NCBI RefSeq assembly: GCF_002252475.1
Contig: NZ_NNRK01000034.1
Location: 186,001 to 250,000 of the forward strand
Reading direction: 5' to 3'
Length of the DNA: 64,000 nucleotides
Source: Brucella rhizosphaerae
GTDB lineage: Bacteria > Pseudomonadota > Alphaproteobacteria > Rhizobiales > Rhizobiaceae
A program made the position numbers and the translations under genes. The notes under the pieces were generated by a model, which was not told where the DNA came from, did not search any database, and saw only the letters and a program-made list of their open reading frames with translations. Below, piece after piece: positions 54,342 through 63,215 of this stretch. Within the stretch, counting starts at the first letter, position 1. The number at the start of each line of letters is the position of its first letter.

Positions 54342-55253
54342 ATGAATTTAGCGGAATACCGCCGGGTGCTGCGAGGCATCTCGGGCGTGCATGCGACTGC
54401 CTATAATACAGATGGTGAAATCAATGCCGCGCTGACAGCGAAAATCGTCGAGCGGATCGCCAGGGCGGGCGTGCATAACATTGTCACCGGCGGCAATACG
54501 GGCGAGTTCTACAGCATGACTGTAGACGAGGTGATCCGCTTGCAGGCTATCGCTGTGAAGGCGGCGAATGGCAAGGCTGCAGTCACTGCTGCTGCCGGTC
54601 GTTCCGTGCGCGATGCAATCAGGGTTTCAAAAGCAGCACAGGCCGAAGGTGCCGATGGCGTGATGATCCATCATCCGCTTGATCCATTTGCAGCACCTCA
54701 TGCCCAGGTTGATTACTTCATCGAAATTGCCGAAGCGATTGATCTGCCGATCGTGGCTTATATCCGCTCTGACCTGATCCCGCTTGACGAAATGGTACGT
54801 CTGGCAACGCATCCGAAGGTCGCAGGCGTCAAGTTTGCCTCTCAAAACACCATGCTGTTCTTTGAATGCTGCCGTGCAACCAAGGGGACGGACGCGACCT
54901 GGATTTGTGGTTTGGCTGAAAGCTGGGCGCTGCCTTTCTATGCACTTGGTGGCCGTGGCTTCACGTCCGGTCTTGTCAATGTCGCTCCAGAGCGCTCGCT
55001 GGCGGTCTGGAACGCGCTTGAAGCTGGCGATTATGCCCGCGCCCGCGCCGTTGTTGAAAGCATCGCCGATTTTGAAACCATGCGAACCAAATATCGCAAT
55101 GGTGCAAATGTGACGGTGGTCAAGGAAGCACTGCAAATTCAGGGCCTTGCTGTCGGCGATGTCCGGCTTCCGGGCTTGCCGAAACTTGAACCGGCTGACC
55201 GTAAGGCACTCGAAAAGGTCGTTGCGGGTTGGGAGACTGAAGCGATTGTCTAA
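54342..55253 (+). CDS. DHDPS-family aldolase/dehydratase
   Basis: TIM-barrel Schiff-base enzyme of 303 residues of the DapA/NanA/KdgD superfamily. The Schiff-base lysine is in VAGVKFASQN and the family's TGGNTGEFYSMT and AAGRSVRDAI loops are present. Members cleave or dehydrate 2-keto-3-deoxy sugar acids. In the context of the operon it could act as 5-keto-4-deoxyglucarate dehydratase (KdgD) or as an aldolase for a 2-keto-3-deoxy acid; sequence alone does not decide. The ribosome site GGAGG is strong. Confidence 0.88.
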   Translation: MNLAEYRRVLRGISGVHATAYNTDGEINAALTAKIVERIARAGVHNIVTGGNTGEFYSMTVDEVIRLQAIAVKAANGKAAVTAAAGRSVRDAIRVSKAAQAEGADGVMIHHPLDPFAAPHAQVDYFIEIAEAIDLPIVAYIRSDLIPLDEMVRLATHPKVAGVKFASQNTMLFFECCRATKGTDATWICGLAESWALPFYALGGRGFTSGLVNVAPERSLAVWNALEAGDYARARAVVESIADFETMRTKYRNGANVTVVKEALQIQGLAVGDVRLPGLPKLEPADRKALEKVVAGWETEAIV

Positions 55254-55325
55254 AAACTAGAAAACCGGCGCGTATCGACAGGAGGAAGCGGTGCGTGCCG
55301 GATAAGCAAAAAAGTGGAGGAGAGC

Positions 55326-56513
55326 ATGACCAAAGGAATTTCACGTCGTACATTCATGGCGGGCGCAGGGATTGCGACCGGTGCAGGGCTTTTATTGCCC
55401 AAGGGTGCCGCATGGGCGCAATCGGCAAAGCTGCCATCGTCGCCTGTTGCTTTGAACGTCATCGATGCCGCAGGCAATCTTGCTCTGACGCAGCCGATTT
55501 TCGATAATTTTGCGTCGCAGCAGAAGGCGCTTGTTTCGCGTTTCACGTTCAACAAGGCACCGGCACCCGAACTGCCCGGCAAGATCAAGGCGCAGCAGCG
55601 TGCCAACCGGATCGATATCGATCTTGTAATCATTGGCCCGGATGCCCTTTCGGCAGGACTTGCCGACGATATCTGGACCGATATCATTGCGCTTCCGGAT
55701 AACGGCCTGCCAAAGTTGCAGGACATCTATCTTGAACCAGCGTGGCGCATGCAGGAAATGTCGAAGGGAAAGGGCGTCGTTGTTTCTTATTACCCATCAG
55801 GCCCGTTGCTCGAATATCATCCTGACAAGGTGAAGACGCCGCCAAAAACTGCGGAAGAACTTCTCGCCTGGACCAAGGAAAACCCGAACAAGTTCATCTA
55901 TGCCCGTCCGGCAAATTCCGGCCCTGGACGCACGTTCCTGATGGGGCTGCCTTATCTGCTCGGTGACAGCGATCCGAAAGATCCGGTCAAGGGTTGGGAT
56001 AAGACCTGGGCCTATCTCAAGGAATTGCACAAGAATATCGAATATTACCCGGCTGGAACCGGCGCCTTGATGAAAGAGCTCGGCGAAGGCACACGCTATA
56101 TGACTGCGACGACAACGGGCTGGGATATCAATCCGCGTGCGCTCGGTGTGGTGCCAAAGGAGATGGCGGTCAGCAAGCTTGAAGGCTTCCATTGGGTTTG
56201 CGACGCGCATTATTTCGCCATTCCGAAGGGCGTGTCCGAAGAAAAGATCGCCGTTCTGATGGAATTCATCAAATTCGCGCTCCAACCGGACCAGCAGGCC
56301 TACTCCTATGATGCGGGCTACTTCTATCCGGGACCAGCGGTGAAGGACGTCACCATTGAGATGGCGCCGAAGGAAAGTCAGGATGTGATTGCCGAATTCG
56401 GTCGTCCTGAATATGCCGACTGGATTGCGAATAATCCGATTGAGTTGCCACTTGAGCCTGAAGCTCTCGTTGCCGCCTTCCGCCGCTGGGACGAGGACGT
56501 CGCAGCCAGCTGA
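55326..56513 (+). CDS. ABC solute-binding protein (family 1, spermidine/iron type)
   Basis: Periplasmic protein of 395 residues. The start is ATG 55326, preceded by GGAGGA; the ORF itself opens at a GTG 12 bp upstream. The N-terminus ISRRTFMAGAGIATGAGLL is a clear twin-arginine signal with cleavage near AWA-QS. The body is of the PotD/AfuA/IdiT class, with ANSGPGRTFLMGLP and the C-terminal WIANNPIELPLEPEAL. It pairs with the ATPase and two permeases that follow; the ligand is probably a sugar acid or sugar. Confidence 0.9.
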   Translation: MTKGISRRTFMAGAGIATGAGLLLPKGAAWAQSAKLPSSPVALNVIDAAGNLALTQPIFDNFASQQKALVSRFTFNKAPAPELPGKIKAQQRANRIDIDLVIIGPDALSAGLADDIWTDIIALPDNGLPKLQDIYLEPAWRMQEMSKGKGVVVSYYPSGPLLEYHPDKVKTPPKTAEELLAWTKENPNKFIYARPANSGPGRTFLMGLPYLLGDSDPKDPVKGWDKTWAYLKELHKNIEYYPAGTGALMKELGEGTRYMTATTTGWDINPRALGVVPKEMAVSKLEGFHWVCDAHYFAIPKGVSEEKIAVLMEFIKFALQPDQQAYSYDAGYFYPGPAVKDVTIEMAPKESQDVIAEFGRPEYADWIANNPIELPLEPEALVAAFRRWDEDVAAS

Positions 56514-56530
56514 GGCTTCTCAAAAGCGTC

Positions 56531-56557
56531 AATGGCGGATTTTATCGGTTCGCCATT
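56531..56557 (+). terminator. hairpin between SBP and ATPase genes
   Basis: Stem AATGGCG-N13-CGCCATT without a T-tract, 17 bp after the SBP stop; an RNA-stability or attenuator element. Confidence 0.5.
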
Positions 56558-56598
56558 AGCCGCCTAAGATCACCACTCAATTTACGGTGCTTGCGTCC

Positions 56599-57657
56599 AT
56601 GTCCTTTCAAGAACTTCGGCTCGACCGAATGAGCCGCTCATTTGGAACTTTTAACGCGCTGAGGGAGATTAACCTCACGATCGGGAAAGGCGAGTTTATT
56701 GCCCTTCTCGGTCCGTCAGGCTGCGGAAAGTCCACGGCTCTCAACTGTATCGCAGGTCTTCTGGGCACGACCGGCGGCGGCATCTATATAGATGACAAAC
56801 GCGTGGATCAGCTGAAGCCCGAGGATCGCGGCTTTGGCATGGTGTTCCAGAACTACGCCCTCTTCCCCCATATGAATGTCCTGCAAAATGTTGGCTTTGG
56901 CCTGAAAATGCGCGGGCTTGCCAAAAGCGAGATCGAGAAACGGTCACGTGCAGCACTTGCACTGGTGCGTTTGCAGGGACAGGAAGAAAAGCTTCCCGGC
57001 CAATTGTCAGGCGGGCAGCAACAGCGTGTAGCCATTGCGCGCGCTATCGTCATCGAGCCGCCACTGGTGCTGATGGATGAACCGCTATCCAATCTGGACG
57101 CCAAGTTGCGACTGGAAATGCGCGCTGAAATCCGGCGCATTCATAACCAGTTGGGTTCAACCACTATCTATGTCACGCATGATCAGGACGAGGCTTTGTC
57201 GCTGGCAGACCGCATCGTGGTGCTGCGCGATGGTGAAATCCGACAGGTTGGCACGCCGCACGAGCTTTACGAGCAGCCGCGTTATCTCGATGTTGCGGCT
57301 TTCATGGGCTTCCGCAATGCGCTGCATGGCAAGGTGCTGCGCGTTGAAGACGGACGGGCCACAATCGCCGTTGCGGGCACTGAATTGACTGGCCGTGCGA
57401 TGGATCAGCTTACACCCGGCGCGAATGCTGTTCTGATGGCACGCGGCGACGATGTGGTTTCAGGTGAAAAAGGCCGCAATACTATTGAGGCGACCGTCGA
57501 GACGATTGAATATCGCGGTCGCGAATATGTCGGGATTGCCCGCACTGAAACCGGCATGGAAATGGTCTTTCACGGCCCGCAGGAGGTTGTACCCGGGGCA
57601 AAAATCACGCTTGGCATCGATGCAAGCCACGCGCTGGTCTTTGCGGGCGGAGCTTAA
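56599..57657 (+). CDS. ABC importer ATPase (PotA/UgpC type)
   Basis: ATP-binding subunit of 352 residues (ATG 56599; upstream TTG possible). Walker [10 protein letters not shown] is at 38-46, signature LSGGQQQR, Walker [16 protein letters not shown]-loop [14 protein letters not shown], then a C-terminal TOBE/OB domain (about 270-350). Works with the permeases at 57661 and 58573. Confidence 0.93.
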   Translation: MSFQELRLDRMSRSFGTFNALREINLTIGKGEFIALLGPSGCGKSTALNCIAGLLGTTGGGIYIDDKRVDQLKPEDRGFGMVFQNYALFPHMNVLQNVGFGLKMRGLAKSEIEKRSRAALALVRLQGQEEKLPGQLSGGQQQRVAIARAIVIEPPLVLMDEPLSNLDAKLRLEMRAEIRRIHNQLGSTTIYVTHDQDEALSLADRIVVLRDGEIRQVGTPHELYEQPRYLDVAAFMGFRNALHGKVLRVEDGRATIAVAGTELTGRAMDQLTPGANAVLMARGDDVVSGEKGRNTIEATVETIEYRGREYVGIARTETGMEMVFHGPQEVVPGAKITLGIDASHALVFAGGA

Positions 57658-57660
57658 ACC

Positions 57661-58569
57661 ATGGCCGAAGATCGCTTTTCCGATGCAACGCTCAAACCCG
57701 GTTTGCGTCAGCGGCTTGCCAATCGTGGTTTCGACGGTGTCACGCTGCTGATCCTGCCCGCACTGCTCTTTGTGATCGGTGTCTTCATCTATCCGTTTCT
57801 CTACGGTCTCGTGCTGTCGTTTAATCCGCTGGATGGCGATGGAGCGCTGGCCAATTACCGCAAGTTCTTCTCCGATCCATACCTTTACAAGACCATTGGT
57901 GCGACGCTGTGGCTGGCAATTCCGGTCACGCTGATCAGCATATTGCTTGCCGTGCCAATCGCCATGCGTGTGCGACTGATGCGCAAGCAGCGCCTTCTGA
58001 CGACAATCCTCGTGCTGCCCGTGACATTGGGTACAGTGCTGATTGCAGAAGGACTTCTGAATTATCTCGGACCACAGGGCTGGTTCAGCCGCAGCCTGAT
58101 CGCTATCGGTTTTATCGAAAATCCGCTCAAGCTGACCAACAATTACTGGGGCGTATTTGCTTCGCTGGTTATCACGGTTTTCCCGTTCACGTTTCTGCTG
58201 ACACTGTCCTACATAACGGGCATTGATCCCGCACTTGAGCGGGCCGCCGCAACGCATGGTGCAAGTAGTTGGCAGCGCTTCCGCCACGTCATGCTGCCGC
58301 TGTTGGTGCCGGGCCTTGTGGTGGCGTCGTGTCTCACCTTTGTGCAGGCCTTCGCGGTGTTTCCATCCGCTGTGCTGTTGGGAGCGCCATCGGGACCGAC
58401 GCGCGTGATTTCCATTGCCGCAGCGCAGGCCGCCTTTGAGCAATATGACGACTCCATGGCCTCCTCCATCGCCATGATCATGGCGGCGGTGCAACTGCTT
58501 GTTGTTGGTGCGCTGCTCGGGGTGCGTTCACTCTTTTATCGCGGTTCGACCGCTGGCGGGAAAGGATAG
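57661..58569 (+). CDS. ABC importer permease 1 (PotB-like)
   Basis: Permease of 302 residues with six predicted helices. The EAA-like loop EQRAAATHGASSWQRFRHVMLPLLVPG (seen as ERAAATHGASSWQRFRHVMLP) is present. Its start is 3 bp after the ATPase stop. Confidence 0.9.
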   Translation: MAEDRFSDATLKPGLRQRLANRGFDGVTLLILPALLFVIGVFIYPFLYGLVLSFNPLDGDGALANYRKFFSDPYLYKTIGATLWLAIPVTLISILLAVPIAMRVRLMRKQRLLTTILVLPVTLGTVLIAEGLLNYLGPQGWFSRSLIAIGFIENPLKLTNNYWGVFASLVITVFPFTFLLTLSYITGIDPALERAAATHGASSWQRFRHVMLPLLVPGLVVASCLTFVQAFAVFPSAVLLGAPSGPTRVISIAAAQAAFEQYDDSMASSIAMIMAAVQLLVVGALLGVRSLFYRGSTAGGKG

Positions 58570-58572
58570 ACC

Positions 58573-59415
58573 ATGATCCGCGATACATCTGTCCTTTCAA
58601 AGCTCTGGATCACCGTCGTCTGGCTTGTGACGGGATTCTTCGTCCTCAATGTGCTGGCCGTCATCACTGCCGTCGTCGTTTCAAGCTTCGGTACGCGCTG
58701 GCTCGGCACCTGGTTTCCTGATGGTTTCACAACGCGATGGTATGCCGCCGCCTGGGCTGAATTTCAGCTCGATCAGGTGCTGCTTGTGACATTTCAGGTG
58801 GTCTTTGCGGTTGTTATTCTGTCAGGCTTTCTAGGTGTGACAGCAGCTTATGCGATGGCACGGCGTGATTTTCCCGGCAAGAAGCTTGTGCTGCTGATCT
58901 TTCTGCTACCACTGCTGGTGCCGCCGATCACCTTTGGTATCCCATTGGCAACCGTCCTCTACAAATTTGGCGTGGGTGGTAGTTTCTGGGGTGTGGTTCT
59001 TGCCAATCTGGTGCCGACAGTCCCGTTCGTCATTCTGGTGATGGTTCCGTTTATCGAGCAGATTGACCCCAAGGTGGAAGCCGCGGCGCGGGTCTTTGGG
59101 GCAGGCACGTTCAAACTGTTCCTGCATGTGCTTTTGCCGATGCTGACGCCGGGGATTCTGGCTGCAATGCTGCTTGTGCTGGTGCGCACGGTTGCCATGT
59201 TCGAGCTGACCTTCCTGACGGCAGGACCAACATCTCAGACACTGGTTGTGGCGCTTTACTATTCGGTCTTTGCCGCTGGTGTGCGTTCGGTTCAATCCAT
59301 CGATGCAATGGCAGTGATCTACATGGTTACATCACTGGTCTGGCTGTTGCTGGCACTGCGCTTCGTCAATCCAACGCAGATCGTAGCACGCAACCGTCAA
59401 CCTTCTGCCCATTGA
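58573..59415 (+). CDS. ABC importer permease 2 (PotC-like)
   Basis: Permease of 280 residues, six helices. The EAA loop is KVEAAARVFGAGTFKLFLHVLLPMLTPG. It starts 3 bp after permease 1, so coupling is likely. The mandelate-racemase-like gene follows after 27 bp. Confidence 0.9.
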   Translation: MIRDTSVLSKLWITVVWLVTGFFVLNVLAVITAVVVSSFGTRWLGTWFPDGFTTRWYAAAWAEFQLDQVLLVTFQVVFAVVILSGFLGVTAAYAMARRDFPGKKLVLLIFLLPLLVPPITFGIPLATVLYKFGVGGSFWGVVLANLVPTVPFVILVMVPFIEQIDPKVEAAARVFGAGTFKLFLHVLLPMLTPGILAAMLLVLVRTVAMFELTFLTAGPTSQTLVVALYYSVFAAGVRSVQSIDAMAVIYMVTSLVWLLLALRFVNPTQIVARNRQPSAH

Positions 59416-59442
59416 TGTGGCCAACATTTCTCGGAGTGCATG

Positions 59443-60642
59443 ATGAAAATTACGGCCATCGAAACGGTGCAGCTTCCGCACCTCAACAACATCCTGTGGG
59501 TGCGCGTCCACACAGATGAAGGGATTGTTGGGCTGGGCGAGACTTTCCGTGGAGCCAATGCGGTCGCAGCCTATATTCATAGCGATATCGCACCACAGCT
59601 TGTGGGCCAGAACCCGCTGGAGATTGATCGTATCTCCAAGCTTTTGCTCGAACCCTATGTGGGTTTCCGTTCATCGGGCGTGGAAATTCGTGCAGCCTCC
59701 GCAATTGATATCGCGCTGTGGGATATTTTCGGAAAACTGACCAATCAGCCGATCCATCAGTTGCTGGGCGGCCTCTCGCGTCCGTCGATCCGCACCTATA
59801 ATACCTGTGCGGGCTACACCTATAACAAGAGCGGTGCGCGTCGCTATATTGGCGATCAGGATGATGCGAAGGAGGGTCCATATGAGGACCAGCTGGCATT
59901 CCATCGTGATGCCGGGGCGCTGGCTGAAAGCCTTTTGTCGGAAGGCATCACGGCGATGAAAATCTGGCCCTTCGATCCTTACGCTGTGGCCAATGGCGGT
60001 AACTTCATTCACGCCACCGATCTCGACAAGGCGCTGGTTCCGTTCCGCCAAATCCGCGACGCGGTTGGCGATAAGATGGAAATCATGGTCGAATTTCATT
60101 CCATGTGGGATTTGACATCGGCGCTCGCTATTGCCCGCGAACTCAAGGCATTCAGGCCTTTCTGGTCGGAAGACCCGATCAAGATGATGAACCCGCAATC
60201 GCTTGCCGTCTATGCGCAGCAGTCTGGCATTCCAGTCTGTACGAGTGAAACCATGGCAACGCGCGCGCAGTTTCTCGAGGTGTTACGCACCGACGCTACT
60301 GATTATGTGATGCTCGATATTTCATGGTGTGGCGGGCTTTCGGAGGCGAAGAAAATTGCCACCATGGCGGAAGCCTTCCAGCGGCCTATCGCGCCGCATG
60401 ACTGCACAGGACCTGTGGTTTTTGCGGCTTCCATTCATCTGTCGCTGAATGCGCCCAACGCGATTTTTCAGGAATCTGTGCGGGCCTATTATACCTCTTG
60501 GTATCGCGATCTGGTGACAGTGATGCCGCGGATTGAAAAGGGCGTAATCTATCCATTTGAAGGTGCGGGGCTGGGGCTTGAACTGTCGGATTTCGTTCTC
60601 GATCATCCCGATGTCATCCGCCGCAGCACGAAAGCCGCATGA
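59443..60642 (+). CDS. Mandelate racemase/muconate lactonizing enzyme family
   Basis: Enolase-superfamily enzyme of 399 residues (ATG 59443, with CGGAG 6 bp upstream). The capping domain is about 1-115, the barrel follows with GITAMKIW (Lys of a KxK-like motif), EIMVEFHSMW, FWSEDPI and CTSETM as metal ligands, then APHDCTGPVVFAAS with the catalytic His. It would abstract the alpha-proton of a sugar acid or lactone. In the operon a dehydratase or a cycloisomerase (Gci-like) is plausible. Coupled to the next gene by a 4-bp overlap. Confidence 0.88.
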   Translation: MKITAIETVQLPHLNNILWVRVHTDEGIVGLGETFRGANAVAAYIHSDIAPQLVGQNPLEIDRISKLLLEPYVGFRSSGVEIRAASAIDIALWDIFGKLTNQPIHQLLGGLSRPSIRTYNTCAGYTYNKSGARRYIGDQDDAKEGPYEDQLAFHRDAGALAESLLSEGITAMKIWPFDPYAVANGGNFIHATDLDKALVPFRQIRDAVGDKMEIMVEFHSMWDLTSALAIARELKAFRPFWSEDPIKMMNPQSLAVYAQQSGIPVCTSETMATRAQFLEVLRTDATDYVMLDISWCGGLSEAKKIATMAEAFQRPIAPHDCTGPVVFAASIHLSLNAPNAIFQESVRAYYTSWYRDLVTVMPRIEKGVIYPFEGAGLGLELSDFVLDHPDVIRRSTKAA

Positions 60643-61505
60643 TGGGACCGTTTCGCTGTATAGCTGATTTACGCGGGCAACTGATGGAAAGTCCGGTCTG
60701 GGATGATCGTCGCGGGACGCTTTTTGCCTGCGATATCAACGGACGCAAGGTCCACGAGATTGATCTGGATAAGGGACCATTGCGCGAATGGGCTTTTGAA
60801 GCTGAGGTTCCGTGCTTAGGGCTTGGGGAAAGCGGAAAGCTGGTCATTTCGCTTGCGCGTCAGATCATTTTGTTTGACCCGGAAACAGAAGAGCGTCAGA
60901 CGATCTGGGACGGGTATGATGAGCCTGAAACATCGCGTCTGAATGACGGGAAAATTGGGCCGGATGGCGCGTTCTGGGTAGGCAGCATGGATGCACGTCC
61001 GCAACGCGAACGCATTTCAAAACTCTATCGCGTGACAGCTGACGGCAAAGCCGAAATCAAGGCAGAAGGCTTCGAGATTTCCAACGGTCTGGCCTGGACA
61101 GCGGACGGTTCGACCATGTTTCACACCGATTCTCGCGGGCCCTGGATCGACCGGTATGATTTTGATGTCGCAACCGGACTGATGAGCAATCGAAAGCGCA
61201 TTTGCGATCTTGATGAGGAAACAGGTCGGCCTGATGGCGGGGCCTGTGATGCAGAAGGGGCCTATTGGAGCGCGGGAGTCTCGGCGGGTGTATTGAACCG
61301 CTTTGATCGTGACGGCACATTGCTTGATCGTATTTCCGTTCCTGTTCCTGCACCGACAATGCCGTGTTTCTGCGGCCCTGACCTCACGCTGATTGCAATT
61401 ACCTCACATCGTTTAGGAGCTTTGGATGCACCGCAATCTGGTGGAGTACATCTGGCAGAAGCGCCGGTCGATGGTGCGAAGGTCGCAAGAATGAAGGGAG
61501 TTTGA
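60639..61505 (+). CDS. SMP-30/gluconolactonase-like lactonase
   Basis: Six-bladed beta-propeller of 288 residues. Metal ligands are expected in ESPVWDDR, RLNDGKIGPDGAFWVG, ISNGLAWTADGSTMFHTDS and RPDGGACDAEGAYWSAG, the usual SMP-30 pattern. It hydrolyses sugar lactones such as aldono- or aldarolactones. It overlaps the preceding gene by 4 bp. The NAD(P)-dependent dehydrogenase next to it would make such a lactone. Confidence 0.9.
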   Translation: MMGPFRCIADLRGQLMESPVWDDRRGTLFACDINGRKVHEIDLDKGPLREWAFEAEVPCLGLGESGKLVISLARQIILFDPETEERQTIWDGYDEPETSRLNDGKIGPDGAFWVGSMDARPQRERISKLYRVTADGKAEIKAEGFEISNGLAWTADGSTMFHTDSRGPWIDRYDFDVATGLMSNRKRICDLDEETGRPDGGACDAEGAYWSAGVSAGVLNRFDRDGTLLDRISVPVPAPTMPCFCGPDLTLIAITSHRLGALDAPQSGGVHLAEAPVDGAKVARMKGV

Positions 61506-61509
61506 TCCG

Positions 61510-62289
61510 ATGAAGAAACTTCTCCTGACCGGTGCTTCCGGCAATCTGGGCCGTATGCTGGCACCAAGGCTGACCCAAGCAGGTTATCGTCTGCGGCTTT
61601 CAGACATCGCGCCGTTTTCAGATGAATTGCCTGAAGGAGCAGAGTTCATTCAGGCCGATCTTACTGACGCGACGGCGATCGCTGAGCTGGTGCGTGGAAC
61701 GGACGCAATTCTGCACTTTGGCGGTATCAGCGTGGAGCAACCTTATGATCTGGTTGCAAAAGCCAATCTGATTGGTGTGACGCATATTTTCGAGGCGGCA
61801 AGGGCGGAAAAACAGCGGGTCATTTTTGCAAGTTCCAATCATACGATTGGTTTCTACACTCGTGACGAGATGCTGAGCACCGATGAACCGTTTCGTCCTG
61901 ACGGCTATTACGGGCTTTCCAAAGCCTATGGCGAGTTGCTTGGGCGCATGATGTTCGACAAGCACGGTATTGAAAGTGTGCATCTGCGTATCGGCTCGTG
62001 TTTGCCAGAGCCAACCGAAGCCAGACATCTGGCAACGTGGTTGTCACATGATGATCTGGTACGGCTTTTGATTGCAGCGGTTGAAGCACCAAAAACCGAT
62101 GTTTCGGTCGTCTGGGGTATTTCGGCCAATGCGTCGCGCTGGTGGGAAAAAGACGATGCAGCATTGATTGGATATGTGCCGCAGGACGATGCTGCCCGCT
62201 TTGGCGATCTGGCGGAAACCGGCGATCCAGTATCCCGGCGTTTTCAGGGTGGCACGTTCACGGCCCATGATTACTCGCGTGAGGATTGA
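61510..62289 (+). CDS. NAD(P)-dependent dehydrogenase, uronate-dehydrogenase-like
   Basis: Extended SDR of 259 residues. GASGNLG (8-14) binds NAD, SNHTIGFY holds the catalytic Ser region, and the Tyr-x-x-x-Lys is in YYGLSKAYGELL. The pattern resembles uronate dehydrogenase (Udh) of Agrobacterium and Pseudomonas, which oxidises galacturonate or glucuronate to the aldarolactone. The neighbours (lactonase, enolase-superfamily enzyme, DHDPS-family enzyme) fit that pathway. The substrate is inferred only. Confidence 0.87.
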   Translation: MKKLLLTGASGNLGRMLAPRLTQAGYRLRLSDIAPFSDELPEGAEFIQADLTDATAIAELVRGTDAILHFGGISVEQPYDLVAKANLIGVTHIFEAARAEKQRVIFASSNHTIGFYTRDEMLSTDEPFRPDGYYGLSKAYGELLGRMMFDKHGIESVHLRIGSCLPEPTEARHLATWLSHDDLVRLLIAAVEAPKTDVSVVWGISANASRWWEKDDAALIGYVPQDDAARFGDLAETGDPVSRRFQGGTFTAHDYSRED

Positions 62290-62293
62290 GCCC

Positions 62294-63214
62294 GTGGTGC
62301 TTGAACTTGACGCCCATGATTATCGCTTACGGATCGACCCACACCATGGCGCGACGGTGTTGTCTGCGCAGTGGCGTCATCCTGACGGCGAATGGGTCGC
62401 CCTGCTTGAGCCGCTGACCACACCGGAAGTAGGTTTGAAGGCAGGGTGCTTTGTGATGGCGCCCTTTGCCAACCGCATTGATGGCGGGCGTTACACCTTT
62501 GACGGTGCGATTGTCCAACTGCCCATCAATGCGCCGGATGAAGGAATGGCCATTCACGGCTTTTCGCGGATGCACCGTGCAAAGGTCGTATCATCAAGTG
62601 AAAGCCGTGCGGTTCTGGTGGATGAAGTTGAAGGTGAGGATCACCCCTACACTTATCGGCTGGAACAGGAACTGAGCATTTTGCCCGACGGCTTTCGCAT
62701 ATCGCTAAGCATCCGCAACAATGGTCCGACACGATTACCATTCGGTATCGGCCTGCATCCCTGGTTTGCCAAAACGGCGCAAACCACGCTTGAGTTTTCC
62801 TCAAACGGTGCGCCGAGACTTGATGCGCGTGGCTTGCCGGACGGTATTGCTGTGCCCATGGAAGGTTTCACGCCGGGCAAGGCGACGCCTTTGTCTCAAT
62901 TGCCTTTGGTGAATTGCTGTTTCACCGGCTGGGAAAGCCGGAACGCATTCATTCGGTGGCCTGAGACAAGCACGGGTCTGAAGCTCAAAGGTGAGGGTGC
63001 GTTGCGCCATCTTCATGTGTTCAATCCGCAAGACCGCGCCGTCTTTTGTGCGGAGCCGGTCAGCCACCTGCCGGATGCCGTCAACCGGCCAGCGCTTGGT
63101 GCGGATGCAGCGATGACAATTTTAAGCCCCGGAGAAACGCTCTCTGGCGGCGCATTTTTCTCAGCATGCGCTCTTGCACAAAGTGGTGCGGGGCAGTTTT
63201 CGGGAAGGCATTGA
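62294..63214 (+). CDS. Aldose 1-epimerase (galactose mutarotase-like)
   Basis: Beta-sandwich mutarotase family of 306 residues. GTG 62294 (GAGG 9 bp upstream) begins VVLELDAHDYRLRI; a longer ORF from ATG 62267 overlaps the previous gene by 23 bp. Motifs HGATVLSAQWRH, PFANRIDGGRYTFDG, HGFSRMHRA and GIGLHPWF are those of this family. It supplies the right anomer of the sugar to the dehydrogenase. Confidence 0.85.
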   Translation: MVLELDAHDYRLRIDPHHGATVLSAQWRHPDGEWVALLEPLTTPEVGLKAGCFVMAPFANRIDGGRYTFDGAIVQLPINAPDEGMAIHGFSRMHRAKVVSSSESRAVLVDEVEGEDHPYTYRLEQELSILPDGFRISLSIRNNGPTRLPFGIGLHPWFAKTAQTTLEFSSNGAPRLDARGLPDGIAVPMEGFTPGKATPLSQLPLVNCCFTGWESRNAFIRWPETSTGLKLKGEGALRHLHVFNPQDRAVFCAEPVSHLPDAVNRPALGADAAMTILSPGETLSGGAFFSACALAQSGAGQFSGRH

Positions 63215-63215
63215 A

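Noticed and set aside
57460-58494. 344-residue minus-strand ORF antisense to the ABC genes
   Set aside because: High His/Gln/Arg composition typical of antisense frames of GC-rich genes; the plus-strand permease and ATPase are unmistakable.
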